Assembly: GCA_015067845.1 (NCBI GenBank)
Contig: SVLT01000013.1
Location: forward strand, 1 to 64,000
Origin: Oscillospiraceae bacterium
GTDB lineage: Bacteria; Bacillota; Clostridia; Oscillospirales; Oscillospiraceae
Length of the DNA: 64,000 nucleotides
Reading direction: 5' to 3'
The stretch's first letter is position 1. The number at the start of each line of letters is the position of its first letter. Both the position numbers and the translations under genes were made by a program. A model generated the notes under the pieces. That model worked only from the letters and a program-made list of their open reading frames with translations, searched no databases and was not told the DNA's origin. Shown one piece after another: positions 1-8,007 of this stretch.

Positions 1-60
1 TTCTGCAACCATCTGCTTAAACTCTCCAGTATATCGTTTGTTTGGTACTCCTTTAGGCAT
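1..60 (-). mobile_element. IS3-type transposase OrfA, N-terminus only (cut by window edge)
   Basis: The minus strand from the ATG at 60 encodes MPKGVPNKRYTGEFKQMVAE and is still open at base 1. This start (basic, then YTGEFKQMV) is typical of the helix-turn-helix OrfA that opens IS3/IS150-group transposases. The ribosome site is GGGGTG followed by a T-rich spacer. Only 20 codons are visible, so intactness and the exact IS group cannot be judged. The element end lies at about 122. Confidence 0.8.
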
Positions 61-67
61 AGAAAAA

Positions 68-122
68 CACCCCATTTCTTAGTACAAGTATTATATCATA
101 CTTGTCTAACAAATGGGGTGCA
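68..122. repeat. IS terminal end with near-perfect subterminal palindrome
   Basis: Bases 68-77 (CACCCCATTT) pair with 111-120 (AAATGGGGTG), and inside them ACAAGTAT (84-91) pairs with ATACTTGT (98-105). On the minus strand the element would begin TGCACCCC at 122, matching the TG...CA ends of IS3 elements. The 3' arm of the hairpin on the transposase mRNA carries the GGGGTG ribosome site. Hairpins in this position commonly block translation from transcripts that enter an IS from outside. Whether a target duplication exists cannot be seen because the other end is outside the window. Confidence 0.7.
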
Positions 123-145
123 GTTCATTTCCGTTGGGGGTTTTA

Positions 146-1018
146 TTATACCTTTCGTGCCGTCAGGCTGTTCGCAAGACTGATCAGATACTCAGTATCG
201 TCAAATACCTGCAATTGCTCAATTGCAACATTTGTGTACTTTTGCACCAGCTCTTCGCACTTTTCCAGGCCATACAGTCGGACAAAGGTATTTTTCGTTG
301 CATCTGTGCCCACGCCCTTGCCCATTTCCTCCTGGGTGCCGATCACATCCAGCATATCATCCCGGATCTGGAAGGCCAGACCCAGCGCACCGGCAAAACC
401 GCATGCGGCCTGCAACTGTTTCTCCGTACCACCGCCGGCGATCACGCCCAAAGCGCAGGACGCATTGATCAGTGCGCCGGTCTTCCGTGTCTGAATGTCA
501 AGAACTTCCTGTTCCGTCAGCACCCGTTCTTCGCTGAGAATGTCCAGAACCTGTCCGCCGACCATGCCCAAAGAACCGATATTTCCAGCAAGGATCTGTA
601 TTGCAAAGGTCACATCCTTGCCGGGCAGCTCCGCCGCTGCCGCACAGGAAAAGGCATCCGACAGCAACGCATCCCCGGCCAAAATGGCCATTCCCTCGCC
701 GTAAACCTTGTGATTGGTCAGTTTGCCGCGACGGTAGTCGTCATTGTCCATTGCCGGCAGGTCATCATGGATCAGGCTGTATGCATGGATCATCTCAATA
801 GCAGCCGCAAAAGGTGCCACCTTTTGCCAATCACCACAGCACAAACGGCAAAATTCCAATGCAAGAATTGCACGAATTCGCTTGCCGCCGCCAAGCAGAC
901 TGTACTCCATGGCTTCATAAAGCACTCTTTGCGGCTCGTCATGAAATTGGGCAAACCATTTTTTCAGATATTCTTCTATAAAATCCCGATATTGCTTAGA
1001 AATCTCATCCATTTTCAT
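146..1018 (-). CDS. ispA: Farnesyl/geranyl diphosphate synthase (polyprenyl synthetase)
   Basis: Cytosolic trans-prenyltransferase that condenses IPP with DMAPP/GPP to farnesyl diphosphate, the primer later extended by UppS. The protein is 290 aa. It shows the first aspartate-rich motif DDLPAMDNDD and the second motif DDMLD, plus the GGGKRIR substrate loop near the N-terminus. I chose the ATG at 1018 (MKMDEI) because GAGGAG lies 8 bases upstream; an in-frame longer reading overlaps xseB. The start overlaps the xseB stop, so translation is probably coupled. It is the last gene of the Asp23-nusB-tsaD-like-xseA-xseB operon. The IS end begins only 24 bases after the stop, where many clostridia carry dxs. 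Confidence 0.95.
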   Translation of the reverse strand: MKMDEISKQYRDFIEEYLKKWFAQFHDEPQRVLYEAMEYSLLGGGKRIRAILALEFCRLCCGDWQKVAPFAAAIEMIHAYSLIHDDLPAMDNDDYRRGKLTNHKVYGEGMAILAGDALLSDAFSCAAAAELPGKDVTFAIQILAGNIGSLGMVGGQVLDILSEERVLTEQEVLDIQTRKTGALINASCALGVIAGGGTEKQLQAACGFAGALGLAFQIRDDMLDVIGTQEEMGKGVGTDATKNTFVRLYGLEKCEELVQKYTNVAIEQLQVFDDTEYLISLANSLTARKV

Positions 1019-1244
1019 CTTGAAACTCCTCAAAAGTGGGATTTCCATCTGCACCCTTAACCACCTTTTCGACCTGCAATTGGGCATCATCCAGCAATTT
1101 TCCGCAGGCGCGCACCAGTTCCGTACCCTCCTGGAACAGCTTCAAGGACTCATCCAGCGCAACATCGCCCCGCTCCATTGCCCGGACGATCTGCTCCAAA
1201 CGGGCCATATTATTTTCAAAAGTAGCATTCTTTTCGTTCATCAT
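1005..1244 (-). CDS. xseB: Exodeoxyribonuclease VII small subunit
   Basis: A 79-aa protein with the family signature (TFENNMARLEQIVRAMERGDVALDESLKLFQEG) split across a helical hairpin. XseB binds the large subunit XseA to make the processive single-strand exonuclease VII. The ATG start overlaps the xseA stop (ATGA) and the stop overlaps the ispA start region, so the three genes are tightly coupled. The acidic, low-complexity end (FEEFQDENG) is usual. There is nothing unusual about its length. Confidence 0.95.
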   Translation of the reverse strand: MMNEKNATFENNMARLEQIVRAMERGDVALDESLKLFQEGTELVRACGKLLDDAQLQVEKVVKGADGNPTFEEFQDENG

Positions 1245-2449
1245 GCATTCTCCTTTACATCTGTGACCATGGCAGATACCTTGCCATCACCTACTGTGAT
1301 CGCGATCTCATCCGCAATTTCCACCTGGCTGACACTGCGAAGCACCGTGCCATCCTTTTTCTGCGCCATGGCATAGCCACGGGTCAGCACTTTCAGTGGA
1401 CTCATGGCATCCAGCTTTGCAGTTTGTTCCACGAATTGGCGGCGTTTCCGTTCCAGATTCTGTGTCTGCGCCGAAACCAAGCGGTTTTTTACCAGCAAGA
1501 CATTTTGTCGGCGCTGTTCCAGATAAGCTGTGGGGCTTTTCAGAGCAGGACTGTCCGACAGGGCTTTTAGATGCTGTCTGCCGGCCTTGATCTGCCGTGT
1601 CATGGATGTTGCCATGGTGTCACAACAGCCGTCCAGGACCTGCCGCAGGGCCTGCTGGTCGGGAACGCCCAATTCCGCCGCATTGGACGGCGTAGCCGCC
1701 CGTAAATCTGCAACATAATCGGAAATCGTCACATCCGGCTCATGGCCAACTGCGGAAATGATGGGAATCTCAGAATCGTAGATAGCCCTGGCCACACGTT
1801 CGTCGTTAAACGCCCAAAGATCTTCAATGGAGCCGCCGCCCCGGCCAACGATCAGCAGATCTGCCAATTGGAATCGATTTGCGTAGCGAATCGCTCCTAC
1901 GATCTCAGGTGGTGCTTCCACGCCCTGCACCCGGACCGGGAACAAGCGCACCTTGGAAAGCGGATAGCGTTTCCGCAAAATCCGCAGCATATCATGCACC
2001 GCCGCACCGGCGGAGCTGGTGATAATGCCGATCACTCCGGGATATTTGGGAAGCGGCTTCTTATGGGCAGGATCAAACAGCCCCTCCCCTGCCAGCTTCG
2101 CTTTCAGCTGTTCAAAGGCGGCATGCAGATCACCGATGCCGTCCATCGCCATTGCAGAACAGTACAGCTGATACGCACCGTCCCTGGGAAAAACGGAGAT
2201 CTTGCCCATTGCAATGACCTTCATGCCGTTTTCCGGGCGGAAGCGCAGACGAAGTGCGCTGTTTTTGAACATAACGCATTTCAACGCGCCGCCTTCGTCC
2301 TTCAAAGTGAAGTAATGATGGCCGGAGGGGTACATTTTATAGTTGCTGATCTCGCCCCGGACAGCAACGCTGCCCAGCAAGGGGTCCGAATCCATTTTGG
2401 CGCGGATGTATTCATTTACTTGTGTAATGGAAAGAATGTGTTGTTCCAT
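1241..2449 (-). CDS. xseA: Exodeoxyribonuclease VII large subunit
   Basis: The 402-aa large subunit of exonuclease VII, which degrades single-stranded DNA to oligonucleotides. The N-terminal OB fold (about residues 5-100, ITQVNEYIRAKMDSDPLLGSVAVRGEISNY) is followed by the catalytic Exonuc_VII_L domain with the GRGGGSIEDLWAFNDE motif at about 185-200 and a long helical C-terminal region. The ATG at 2449 has GGAGG 7 bases upstream; a longer reading runs through the preceding gene and is rejected. The start lies 2 bases before the upstream stop codon region, consistent with coupling. Confidence 0.96.
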   Translation of the reverse strand: MEQHILSITQVNEYIRAKMDSDPLLGSVAVRGEISNYKMYPSGHHYFTLKDEGGALKCVMFKNSALRLRFRPENGMKVIAMGKISVFPRDGAYQLYCSAMAMDGIGDLHAAFEQLKAKLAGEGLFDPAHKKPLPKYPGVIGIITSSAGAAVHDMLRILRKRYPLSKVRLFPVRVQGVEAPPEIVGAIRYANRFQLADLLIVGRGGGSIEDLWAFNDERVARAIYDSEIPIISAVGHEPDVTISDYVADLRAATPSNAAELGVPDQQALRQVLDGCCDTMATSMTRQIKAGRQHLKALSDSPALKSPTAYLEQRRQNVLLVKNRLVSAQTQNLERKRRQFVEQTAKLDAMSPLKVLTRGYAMAQKKDGTVLRSVSQVEIADEIAITVGDGKVSAMVTDVKENA

Positions 2450-2450
2450 A

Positions 2451-3377
2451 TCATTCCTCCGCCATTCGGCTTGCCAGTACCGCAACACCCATGGCATTAT
2501 CCGTGGAATATTGGGGTTCGGCAAAAATGGGTTTTAATTCCTGTACACGCTCCCGCAGCATGGAATTGGATGCCACGCCACCGGAAAATACAACCGGCAG
2601 GCCGGGATATGCTTTCTGCGCATTCTTTGTTGCCGCAAAAACCGCCTGACAGATGCAGCGAAGGGCATACGCAGCCGTTTCCGTGGCATTTTGATGCTTC
2701 TCATGGAACTGCTCCACCTTATTTTGCACGCCGGAAAGGGAAAATTCCATTCCGGGGCATTTCACCTTGAAAACTTCCGTCATTTCTGCCCCGTGACGCA
2801 ATGCGTCAAGATGTTTTCCTGCCGGGAAGGGTAAGTTAAGCATTACGCCGGTGCGGTCAATGAGCTGACCGGCGGAAATGTCCGTAGTGCCACCGATTCG
2901 TGTACAGCAAACATTCTTGTCCTCGGGCTCTACCAGGAGCAATTCTGTTGTGCCACCGGACAGATGCCATGCAAGATGGGGTTTGTCCATCAGGTCCAGT
3001 CGGCCCGCGCTCCACAATGATGCGGCAACATGGCCTTGTTGGTGGGAAACCTCCACCAGGGGCACTTGCAAAGCCTCCGACAGAAGCTTTGCATGGCTGT
3101 AACCCACCATAAAACAGGGCATATAACTGCCCTCCACCGCTCTGGGGCGGGTGGATACACCAATGGCGCAAATCCTATCCTTCTGAACATGGGAAAACAG
3201 CCTGCCGGCAAGCTCCGGCAGGCTTTTGATATGTGCAAAGACTGCGTCCGACTGGCGCAGTCCCAGTTCGCCTTGCTTGACAGGCAGCAACCGGGAGCAG
3301 TTCTCCCCTATCCTGCCGTCAAAAAAGGCGATGGAAGTTGTGTAATTGCTTGTGTCGATACCAATGGTATACATCAT
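2451..3377 (-). CDS. TsaD/Kae1-like protein (peptidase M22 family paralog)
   Basis: A 308-aa protein of the TsaD (O-sialoglycoprotein endopeptidase, Kae1) fold. It has the N-terminal ASKHA start GIDTSNYTTS and keeps the metal-ligand histidine pair as HQQGH (TsaD has HMEGH), with the C-terminal SGGVASN loop. True TsaD makes t6A in tRNA with TsaB/E and is about 335 aa; this shorter form is the paralog that many clostridia carry between nusB and xseA, with no established role. Start overlaps the nusB stop (ATGA). I cannot exclude that it is the only TsaD of this genome. Confidence 0.8.
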   Translation of the reverse strand: MMYTIGIDTSNYTTSIAFFDGRIGENCSRLLPVKQGELGLRQSDAVFAHIKSLPELAGRLFSHVQKDRICAIGVSTRPRAVEGSYMPCFMVGYSHAKLLSEALQVPLVEVSHQQGHVAASLWSAGRLDLMDKPHLAWHLSGGTTELLLVEPEDKNVCCTRIGGTTDISAGQLIDRTGVMLNLPFPAGKHLDALRHGAEMTEVFKVKCPGMEFSLSGVQNKVEQFHEKHQNATETAAYALRCICQAVFAATKNAQKAYPGLPVVFSGGVASNSMLRERVQELKPIFAEPQYSTDNAMGVAVLASRMAEE

Positions 3378-3829
3378 GCTTCCTCAGTAGCCAAACTTCT
3401 TGCAAAAGAGCCCAGAATACCGTTGACAAATGCGCCGGTATCGTCCCCATCGTATTTCTTGGCGATCCGCACCGCTTCGGATACCGCAACGCCGGTGGGA
3501 ACATCCTCTACATAAAGGATCTCGAAAATGGCCAGCTGCATCACGGAACGGGCAAGGCGGGAAATTCGGGACACATCCCAGCCAATGGAATACTTCTGGA
3601 TCTCCCCATTGAGCATCTCCTGACGGTTTGCCACACCTGCCACTACATTGTCAATATAGGCAAGCTGGGTACGGGTGGGGCGCTCCTCGTAAACCTCATT
3701 TTCAGCGGAAAGCTGCTTATAATACTCCTTTTCCAGACGGGTGGCAACCACCACATCCGGCTCCTCCCCGGTAAAGCCCTGGGAATAGATCAAATGTACC
3801 GCCAGTTCTCTGGCGTTCGCTCTTGTCAT
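3374..3829 (-). CDS. nusB: Transcription antitermination factor NusB
   Basis: A 151-aa all-helical protein that with NusE (S10) binds boxA of rRNA leaders and supports antitermination. Family features are the N-terminal R-x-x-A-R-E-L-A-V-H-L-I-Y segment and the C-terminal VAVSEAVRIAKKY...FVNGILG motif. GGAG lies upstream of the ATG. It follows the Asp23-like gene by 9 bases and overlaps the TsaD paralog by 4. The order Asp23-nusB-(TsaD-like)-xseA-xseB-ispA is a standard clostridial arrangement. Confidence 0.95.
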   Translation of the reverse strand: MTRANARELAVHLIYSQGFTGEEPDVVVATRLEKEYYKQLSAENEVYEERPTRTQLAYIDNVVAGVANRQEMLNGEIQKYSIGWDVSRISRLARSVMQLAIFEILYVEDVPTGVAVSEAVRIAKKYDGDDTGAFVNGILGSFARSLATEEA

Positions 3830-3838
3830 GGCGACTCC

Positions 3839-4204
3839 TTACTGACGGGCAATGCTGCAGACATTCACATTTACAGTCACGCTCTCCACGCCGGTCATGG
3901 ATTGAACCGCACCGATGATCGCGGTCTGCACAGCGCCTGCAATGGCAACCACACTCTGACCGTAGCCGATGACCACATCCACATCAATGATCACATCATT
4001 GCTGTCATTGATGGCAATGCGCATACCCTTGCCCCACTTCTTACCGATCATGTCCGCAAGCTCTGCAACAGGCTTGGAGCTGATGCTCACCACGCCATCT
4101 ACCTCGGAAACAGCGTGGGAAACAATGCTGATGATGACATCCTCGGAAATCATAACAGAGCCGTTTTCCTGAACATTTGTAATATACTGCTTATTCTCAG
4201 CCAT
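3839..4204 (-). CDS. Asp23/Gls24 family envelope stress protein (YqhY-like)
   Basis: A 121-aa Asp23/Gls24 domain protein: ISEDVIISIVSHAVSEVDGVVSI at the N-terminus and GVESVTVNVNVCSI at the end cover the whole family domain. Members are small, cytosolic or membrane-associated and linked to cell-envelope homeostasis and to fatty-acid synthesis control in Bacillus (YqhY), where the gene also precedes nusB. Its GGGAGG ribosome site and the promoter at 4255-4283 make it the first gene of this operon. Exact function is not established. Confidence 0.9.
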   Translation of the reverse strand: MAENKQYITNVQENGSVMISEDVIISIVSHAVSEVDGVVSISSKPVAELADMIGKKWGKGMRIAINDSNDVIIDVDVVIGYGQSVVAIAGAVQTAIIGAVQSMTGVESVTVNVNVCSIARQ

Positions 4205-4254
4205 AATTTTAACCTCCCGGTTGGTTTTCGCATAAATTTCAATTGGTTGGGATT

Positions 4255-4283
4255 AGTATACCAAAAAAACCACCGGTAGTCAA
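4255..4283 (-). promoter_or_regulatory. Sigma-A promoter of the Asp23-nusB-xseAB-ispA operon
   Basis: On the minus strand TTGACT (4278-4283) and TATACT (4255-4260) are separated by 17 bases. It sits 50 bases upstream of the Asp23-like ATG with no other promoter needed for the operon. Confidence 0.75.
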
Positions 4284-4318
4284 TAATACTTTCATTTTGA
4301 TCAAATTTTTCAAAAGAG

Positions 4319-4342
4319 ATGCCCGCCGCGATGGCGGCAGGC
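4319..4342 (-). terminator. Possible terminator of the spoIIIA operon
   Basis: Just after the spoIIIAH stop the minus strand has GCCTGCCGC and GCGGCGGGC around a CATC loop with one G-T pair. The following sequence (ATCTCTTTTG) is only partly T-rich, so termination strength is uncertain. Confidence 0.45.
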
Positions 4343-4357
4343 AGCAAAATGGCAGTA

Positions 4358-4900
4358 TCAGGTTACCTCCACCACATGGATTTGGTCGATTGTCAGATCG
4401 GTCTGGGTCAGGACGATATCGGCAATCACAGCAACATCCGTATTTTGCATCCCACCTTCGGGGGATGCAACGGCAACGGAGATGCCGGTATCGGACATAT
4501 AGGCAACACAGTCCGCGTATCCCTTGGCGATGATCAGACTCTCGATCTGTGCCTCACACAAGCCCGTCTGTACGATTTTCTCCAACTGGGCGGAGGATTG
4601 CTGTTGCTGAGTGCTGTCGCCGTATGCCATGGCTTCCTGCAACAGGTTCACGGCGCTGTCCCTGGCCTCCTGACGGGAAAGCCGCACAGCGGCAAAATAA
4701 TCTGTGCCCACATTGGCGTCCGTATTGGACGAACCGCCGTCCATGATCACGCCATTTTCCGACAGCACCGTTTCCGCATCCAGAACATCCGTCAGATCCG
4801 CAACATCCTCGGAGTTTGTGTACATCCAATTCATGTAAATGCCGAAGCATACCACCAGCAACACCGCCGCTGCCATCATGTTTTTCTTCCACTTATTCAT
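4358..4900 (-). CDS. spoIIIAH: Stage III sporulation protein AH
   Basis: The mother-cell membrane protein whose extracellular part binds forespore SpoIIQ across the septum, forming the feeding-tube channel with the other SpoIIIA proteins. 180 aa: an N-terminal basic segment and one membrane helix (residues about 7-22, MMAAAVLLVVCFGIYMNWMY), then an acidic ectodomain with the YscJ/FliF-like ring-building fold region (EARDSAVNLLQEA, EKIVQTGLCEAQIESLIIAKGYADCVAYMSD). The ATG at 4900 has GGAGG upstream; an earlier ATG lacks one. Last gene of the spoIIIA operon. Confidence 0.95.
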   Translation of the reverse strand: MNKWKKNMMAAAVLLVVCFGIYMNWMYTNSEDVADLTDVLDAETVLSENGVIMDGGSSNTDANVGTDYFAAVRLSRQEARDSAVNLLQEAMAYGDSTQQQQSSAQLEKIVQTGLCEAQIESLIIAKGYADCVAYMSDTGISVAVASPEGGMQNTDVAVIADIVLTQTDLTIDQIHVVEVT

Positions 4901-4914
4901 AAAAATGCCTCCAT

Positions 4915-5400
4915 TCATTTCATTTTCAGGACTGAGATTTGGCTGGTATCCAATCCTGTGACCTTGGATACCGCCTCTTTAATGGCAAGGCAGACACTTG
5001 CGCTGTCCGCGCCCTGGCACAGGACGATCGCCCCCCGATATGTAGGTGATATGACCTGCTGTACCAAGCCGTTCTGCGCCCGGTTGTCGTCGGTGATGAT
5101 CACCGTATCCTGCCTGTCGGCTGCCGGTGTATCCGTTTGGTAAACGGTTTGTTCCCCGGATTTGACCGTCAGCATCACCTGCACCCTTCCCGCACCTTTT
5201 ATGTTGGAGAGGATCGCCTCCAATTGCTCTGTGATGTCAGTTGCTTCGACTGTTTGCTGAGGAATTTGCTGGGTTGATTCCACCGTGTCACTCTTTGAAG
5301 GGATCAACATCAAACCGATACCCACCAAAAGAATCAACGCAAGATATTTATACTTACTGAACCACTTCCCTGTCTTTTCCCGCAATGCGCTCATGTCCAT
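4915..5400 (-). CDS. spoIIIAG: Stage III sporulation protein AG
   Basis: 161-aa single-pass membrane protein of the SpoIIIA-SpoIIQ complex; in Bacillus SpoIIIAG forms a large ring in the intermembrane space. A membrane helix at about residues 20-34 (LALILLVGIGLMLIP) follows a short cytosolic N-terminus; the ring-building domain follows (LEAILSNIKGAGRVQVMLTVKSGEQTVYQTD ... GAIVLCQGADSASVCLAIKEAVSKVTGLDTSQISVLKM). The start overlaps the spoIIIAF stop by 10 bases and is preceded by GGGAGG. Confidence 0.95.
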   Translation of the reverse strand: MDMSALREKTGKWFSKYKYLALILLVGIGLMLIPSKSDTVESTQQIPQQTVEATDITEQLEAILSNIKGAGRVQVMLTVKSGEQTVYQTDTPAADRQDTVIITDDNRAQNGLVQQVISPTYRGAIVLCQGADSASVCLAIKEAVSKVTGLDTSQISVLKMK

Positions 5401-5864
5401 ATTTGATCCTCCCGATCAATCCCAAGCTGCTGTGAAAGGAAATTTGTCAAAGATTGCTTGGCATAGGGTGACACATCCCCTTTCAGTCGGACCTGCTCCG
5501 GCACGGGTACATCCTCATCCGACAAAATGATCTCCACCGAGAGCTCGCATCCAAAGGTTTTGGCTTCGTCCACAATGTATGCTTCCAGCTGCTCCTTTAT
5601 GCCTGCGCGGTAAACATCGTCTGCCATCATTTGGCCGGAGGCAACATGGTCACTGCCGTCTGCCATCACCTGATCCGTCCATCCCAATAAATTATCAAAG
5701 GAGATGCTCACCCAGGGCCGGACCACCGACAGGAGCATCAGTAAGCCTGCGATCAGCTTTACCGCAAAACCGACGGTCCCTTTCGGGTCAATCAAGGAAG
5801 TAACGATACCGCATAACAGGGCGGCCGCGATCACACCAATAAGATATTCCCGTAAGGCGTCCAT
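5391..5864 (-). CDS. spoIIIAF: Stage III sporulation protein AF
   Basis: 157-aa membrane protein of the SpoIIIA channel complex. Two hydrophobic helices at the N-terminus (LIGVIAAALLCGIVTSLI and AVKLIAGLLMLLSVVRPW) precede a soluble domain with the family end (SPYAKQSLTNFLSQQLGI). Start set at the ATG overlapping the spoIIIAE stop by one base (TAATG), because the longer reading begins inside spoIIIAE. Precise role within the complex is not known even in Bacillus. Confidence 0.92.
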   Translation of the reverse strand: MDALREYLIGVIAAALLCGIVTSLIDPKGTVGFAVKLIAGLLMLLSVVRPWVSISFDNLLGWTDQVMADGSDHVASGQMMADDVYRAGIKEQLEAYIVDEAKTFGCELSVEIILSDEDVPVPEQVRLKGDVSPYAKQSLTNFLSQQLGIDREDQIWT

Positions 5865-6904
5865 TATCCCATTCCCTTCATAAAACAAATCGTGCTGATC
5901 AAAATCAGCAGGCTGACTGTGCCGGTCATGCCCAGCAGAAGCCCCATAGCGCCGGAAAAATCTTCGATCAGGTCAGAGGATTCCTTTACCCCAAAAACGG
6001 AACAGACAATAGCTGTGAGCTTCAAAAGCAGATAAATGGAACCGATTTGCAAAAACGGCGTGATCCATATGGCGACGACCGCCAGCAGACCATAGACCCC
6101 AACCGCATTCTTCATCACACCCGCGCCGATGATCACCGCCTCAGAGGCATCGGACAAGATGCCGCCCACTACAGGAACAGCCCCGGAAATCGTCAGTTTT
6201 GCCGCCTTAACCGCTGCTGCGTCTGCCGTTCCGGTGATCACGCCGGTGATGCTCATGTAGCCGGTGAATACATAGAGGATGATCTTTAACCCCCATGTCA
6301 TCAGCCATTTTATAAAGTCCCTGAGTTTTTTCAGCAGATCTTCACCGGTGGCGCTGTTTGCAATGGAAAGCGCAAGAAAAACATATACCAAAGGCACCAG
6401 CAGCTTGGCAATCAAGGAAGAAAGCAACGAATTGAAGATCGTGGTCCCTGCATATAGTGCCGTTGCGCCGGAAGTACCGCCCTGCGCCGCCAGGGCGGTG
6501 GTCATCACCGGCAGAAGCAGCATTCCGTAGTCGCTGATCTGCTTCACCGTGGATGCGCACAATTCTATCATTGTATTCGCCTGCCCCACAAACACCGTTC
6601 CTAACGCCAAAGTGCTCACAAGTCGGATCACCTTCTTGCTGCACCCCGGCACAGAATTGAGGATGGACGCAAGTATTACGATGCAAATCAAAGACAGGCA
6701 GCTTCCTGCAGCAGTTTTTAAGTCCGGTGCGAAATTGGCAATTGCGGATTTGATCACCGTCCACAGCCCGTCCGCAAAGCTCTCCGTTTCCATGGGCATT
6801 AGTTCCTGGGCATCGGGAGGTGCGGGGGGTGCGGTGATGTCCATTGCGGAAACCCGCACCGTCAACAGGGAAATCAGCAGCACCAACAGAAGCAATCTTC
6901 TCAT
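5864..6904 (-). CDS. spoIIIAE: Stage III sporulation protein AE
   Basis: 346-aa polytopic membrane protein, the largest integral part of the SpoIIIA complex. A signal-like helix (RLLLLVLLISLLTVRVSA) starts the protein, followed by a soluble segment and about seven hydrophobic helices. The start is the ATG at 6904, which overlaps the spoIIIAD stop (ATGA); the open frame continues 145 codons upstream but that stretch is an out-of-frame reading of spoIIIAC/AD. Length fits the family (about 350-400 aa). Confidence 0.93.
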   Translation of the reverse strand: MRRLLLLVLLISLLTVRVSAMDITAPPAPPDAQELMPMETESFADGLWTVIKSAIANFAPDLKTAAGSCLSLICIVILASILNSVPGCSKKVIRLVSTLALGTVFVGQANTMIELCASTVKQISDYGMLLLPVMTTALAAQGGTSGATALYAGTTIFNSLLSSLIAKLLVPLVYVFLALSIANSATGEDLLKKLRDFIKWLMTWGLKIILYVFTGYMSITGVITGTADAAAVKAAKLTISGAVPVVGGILSDASEAVIIGAGVMKNAVGVYGLLAVVAIWITPFLQIGSIYLLLKLTAIVCSVFGVKESSDLIEDFSGAMGLLLGMTGTVSLLILISTICFMKGMG

Positions 6905-7296
6905 ACATCCCCCAATATCTGTTCCAGAAGCGAGATCAGGCTGTTCATAAGCGGAATTGACAGCCACAATACGGCAACTGCTCCCAAAATCTGCAATGTC
7001 TTGCCCATTGCCGCATTTCCGGCATCTGCGCAGATCAGTGCGCCCATTTCGGCAATCAAGCCGATACCCAATGCTTTCAGCATGATGCTCAGCCACTCCG
7101 TCTGCAAATTCCCAAGGTTTTGCAGTTGCATCAGCAAATCGATGACAGGCTCCAGAAATCGGAACATCACAAAAAAGATCAAGGTGCACGCACATAGGCT
7201 TAATAGAAGTGCGTACTCCTTCCCCTGTTTGGAAAGAATGATCCACATAATGACCGCGGCGATCACGCCGGCGGCAGCCTGAAAAAACCGCTCCAT
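6901..7296 (-). CDS. spoIIIAD: Stage III sporulation protein AD
   Basis: 131-aa membrane protein with three to four hydrophobic helices and the conserved central motif MLKALGIGLIAEMGALICADAGNAAMG. Start overlaps the spoIIIAC stop by one base. Component of the mother-cell channel needed to keep sigma-G active in the forespore. Confidence 0.94.
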   Translation of the reverse strand: MERFFQAAAGVIAAVIMWIILSKQGKEYALLLSLCACTLIFFVMFRFLEPVIDLLMQLQNLGNLQTEWLSIMLKALGIGLIAEMGALICADAGNAAMGKTLQILGAVAVLWLSIPLMNSLISLLEQILGDV

Positions 7297-7490
7297 CAGA
7301 ATTTGAAAAGCGTCTTAACCAGATCGAACAGATCCGCAATTTTCTGGGCGATCATCATTAAGACAACAACAAGTCCGGCAATGGTGGTCATGGTAGCCTG
7401 CTCCTCCCTGCCGGAACGGGACAGAACCTGATTCAGAATAGAAACAATAATGCCGATGGCGGCAATCTTAAATACAAGATCAATATCCAT
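7296..7490 (-). CDS. spoIIIAC: Stage III sporulation protein AC
   Basis: 64-aa protein with two membrane helices (LVFKIAAIGIIVSILNQVL and TIAGLVVVLMMIAQKIADLF), the usual size of SpoIIIAC. The ATG at 7490 is 2 bases after the spoIIIAB stop and has no clear Shine-Dalgarno, so it probably depends on translational coupling. The longer open reading is the out-of-frame spoIIIAB sequence. Confidence 0.93.
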   Translation of the reverse strand: MDIDLVFKIAAIGIIVSILNQVLSRSGREEQATMTTIAGLVVVLMMIAQKIADLFDLVKTLFKF

Positions 7491-7492
7491 AG

Positions 7493-8005
7493 TCAAAACA
7501 GTAAAATGGCCAGCGCTGCCCCGGCGCAGAAGCCCAGGGTTTGATAACTGCGCAGTCGTTGCGGTTGCTGAAATTCCAACACTTCCAATTGTCTCAAACA
7601 GGCCTGTCTGCATTGCATCAAGGCGTTGATCTGACCTTCCAGATCAAATCTGCCAAGGGTTTGTCCCAGAGCCTGTAACTGTGTGACCGTGTAACCGGGC
7701 AGACCCGATGTGCGGCTGAGCGCCATATTGGTACATTCCTTAATGTCCGGCGAAACCTGCTCGTCCATTGTCCTTCCCAACTCAGAAAAGAACCTGCTCA
7801 GCGCATCTTTGGTCTGCTGGGACGCAAACAGGCACAGCTCCGGCAAAGGTGTCAGGCGATATTCCAGCTCACTGATCATTTTATCTGTAGCCTCAGATAG
7901 TTGGCGCAGCACCGCTGTTTCCCGTCGGTGATTTACGGCCATCATGACACCGTAACCACCGCATCCGACCAAAACCAAAATCGCACCTAATAGCTTTATG
8001 TACAT
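7493..8005 (-). CDS. spoIIIAB: Stage III sporulation protein AB
   Basis: 170-aa protein resembling GspF-type secretion platform proteins: an N-terminal membrane helix (LLGAILVLVGCGGYGVMM), a cytosolic helical domain, and a C-terminal helix (TLGFCAGAALAILLF). In Bacillus SpoIIIAB is proposed to work with the ATPase SpoIIIAA. AAGGA precedes the ATG and the gene follows spoIIIAA by 2 bases. Confidence 0.94.
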   Translation of the reverse strand: MYIKLLGAILVLVGCGGYGVMMAVNHRRETAVLRQLSEATDKMISELEYRLTPLPELCLFASQQTKDALSRFFSELGRTMDEQVSPDIKECTNMALSRTSGLPGYTVTQLQALGQTLGRFDLEGQINALMQCRQACLRQLEVLEFQQPQRLRSYQTLGFCAGAALAILLF

Positions 8006-8007
8006 CC

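Noticed and set aside
6905..7339. 145-residue N-terminal extension of spoIIIAE
   Set aside because: It is an out-of-frame reading of spoIIIAC and spoIIIAD; the ATG overlapping the spoIIIAD stop gives a normal signal-helix start.
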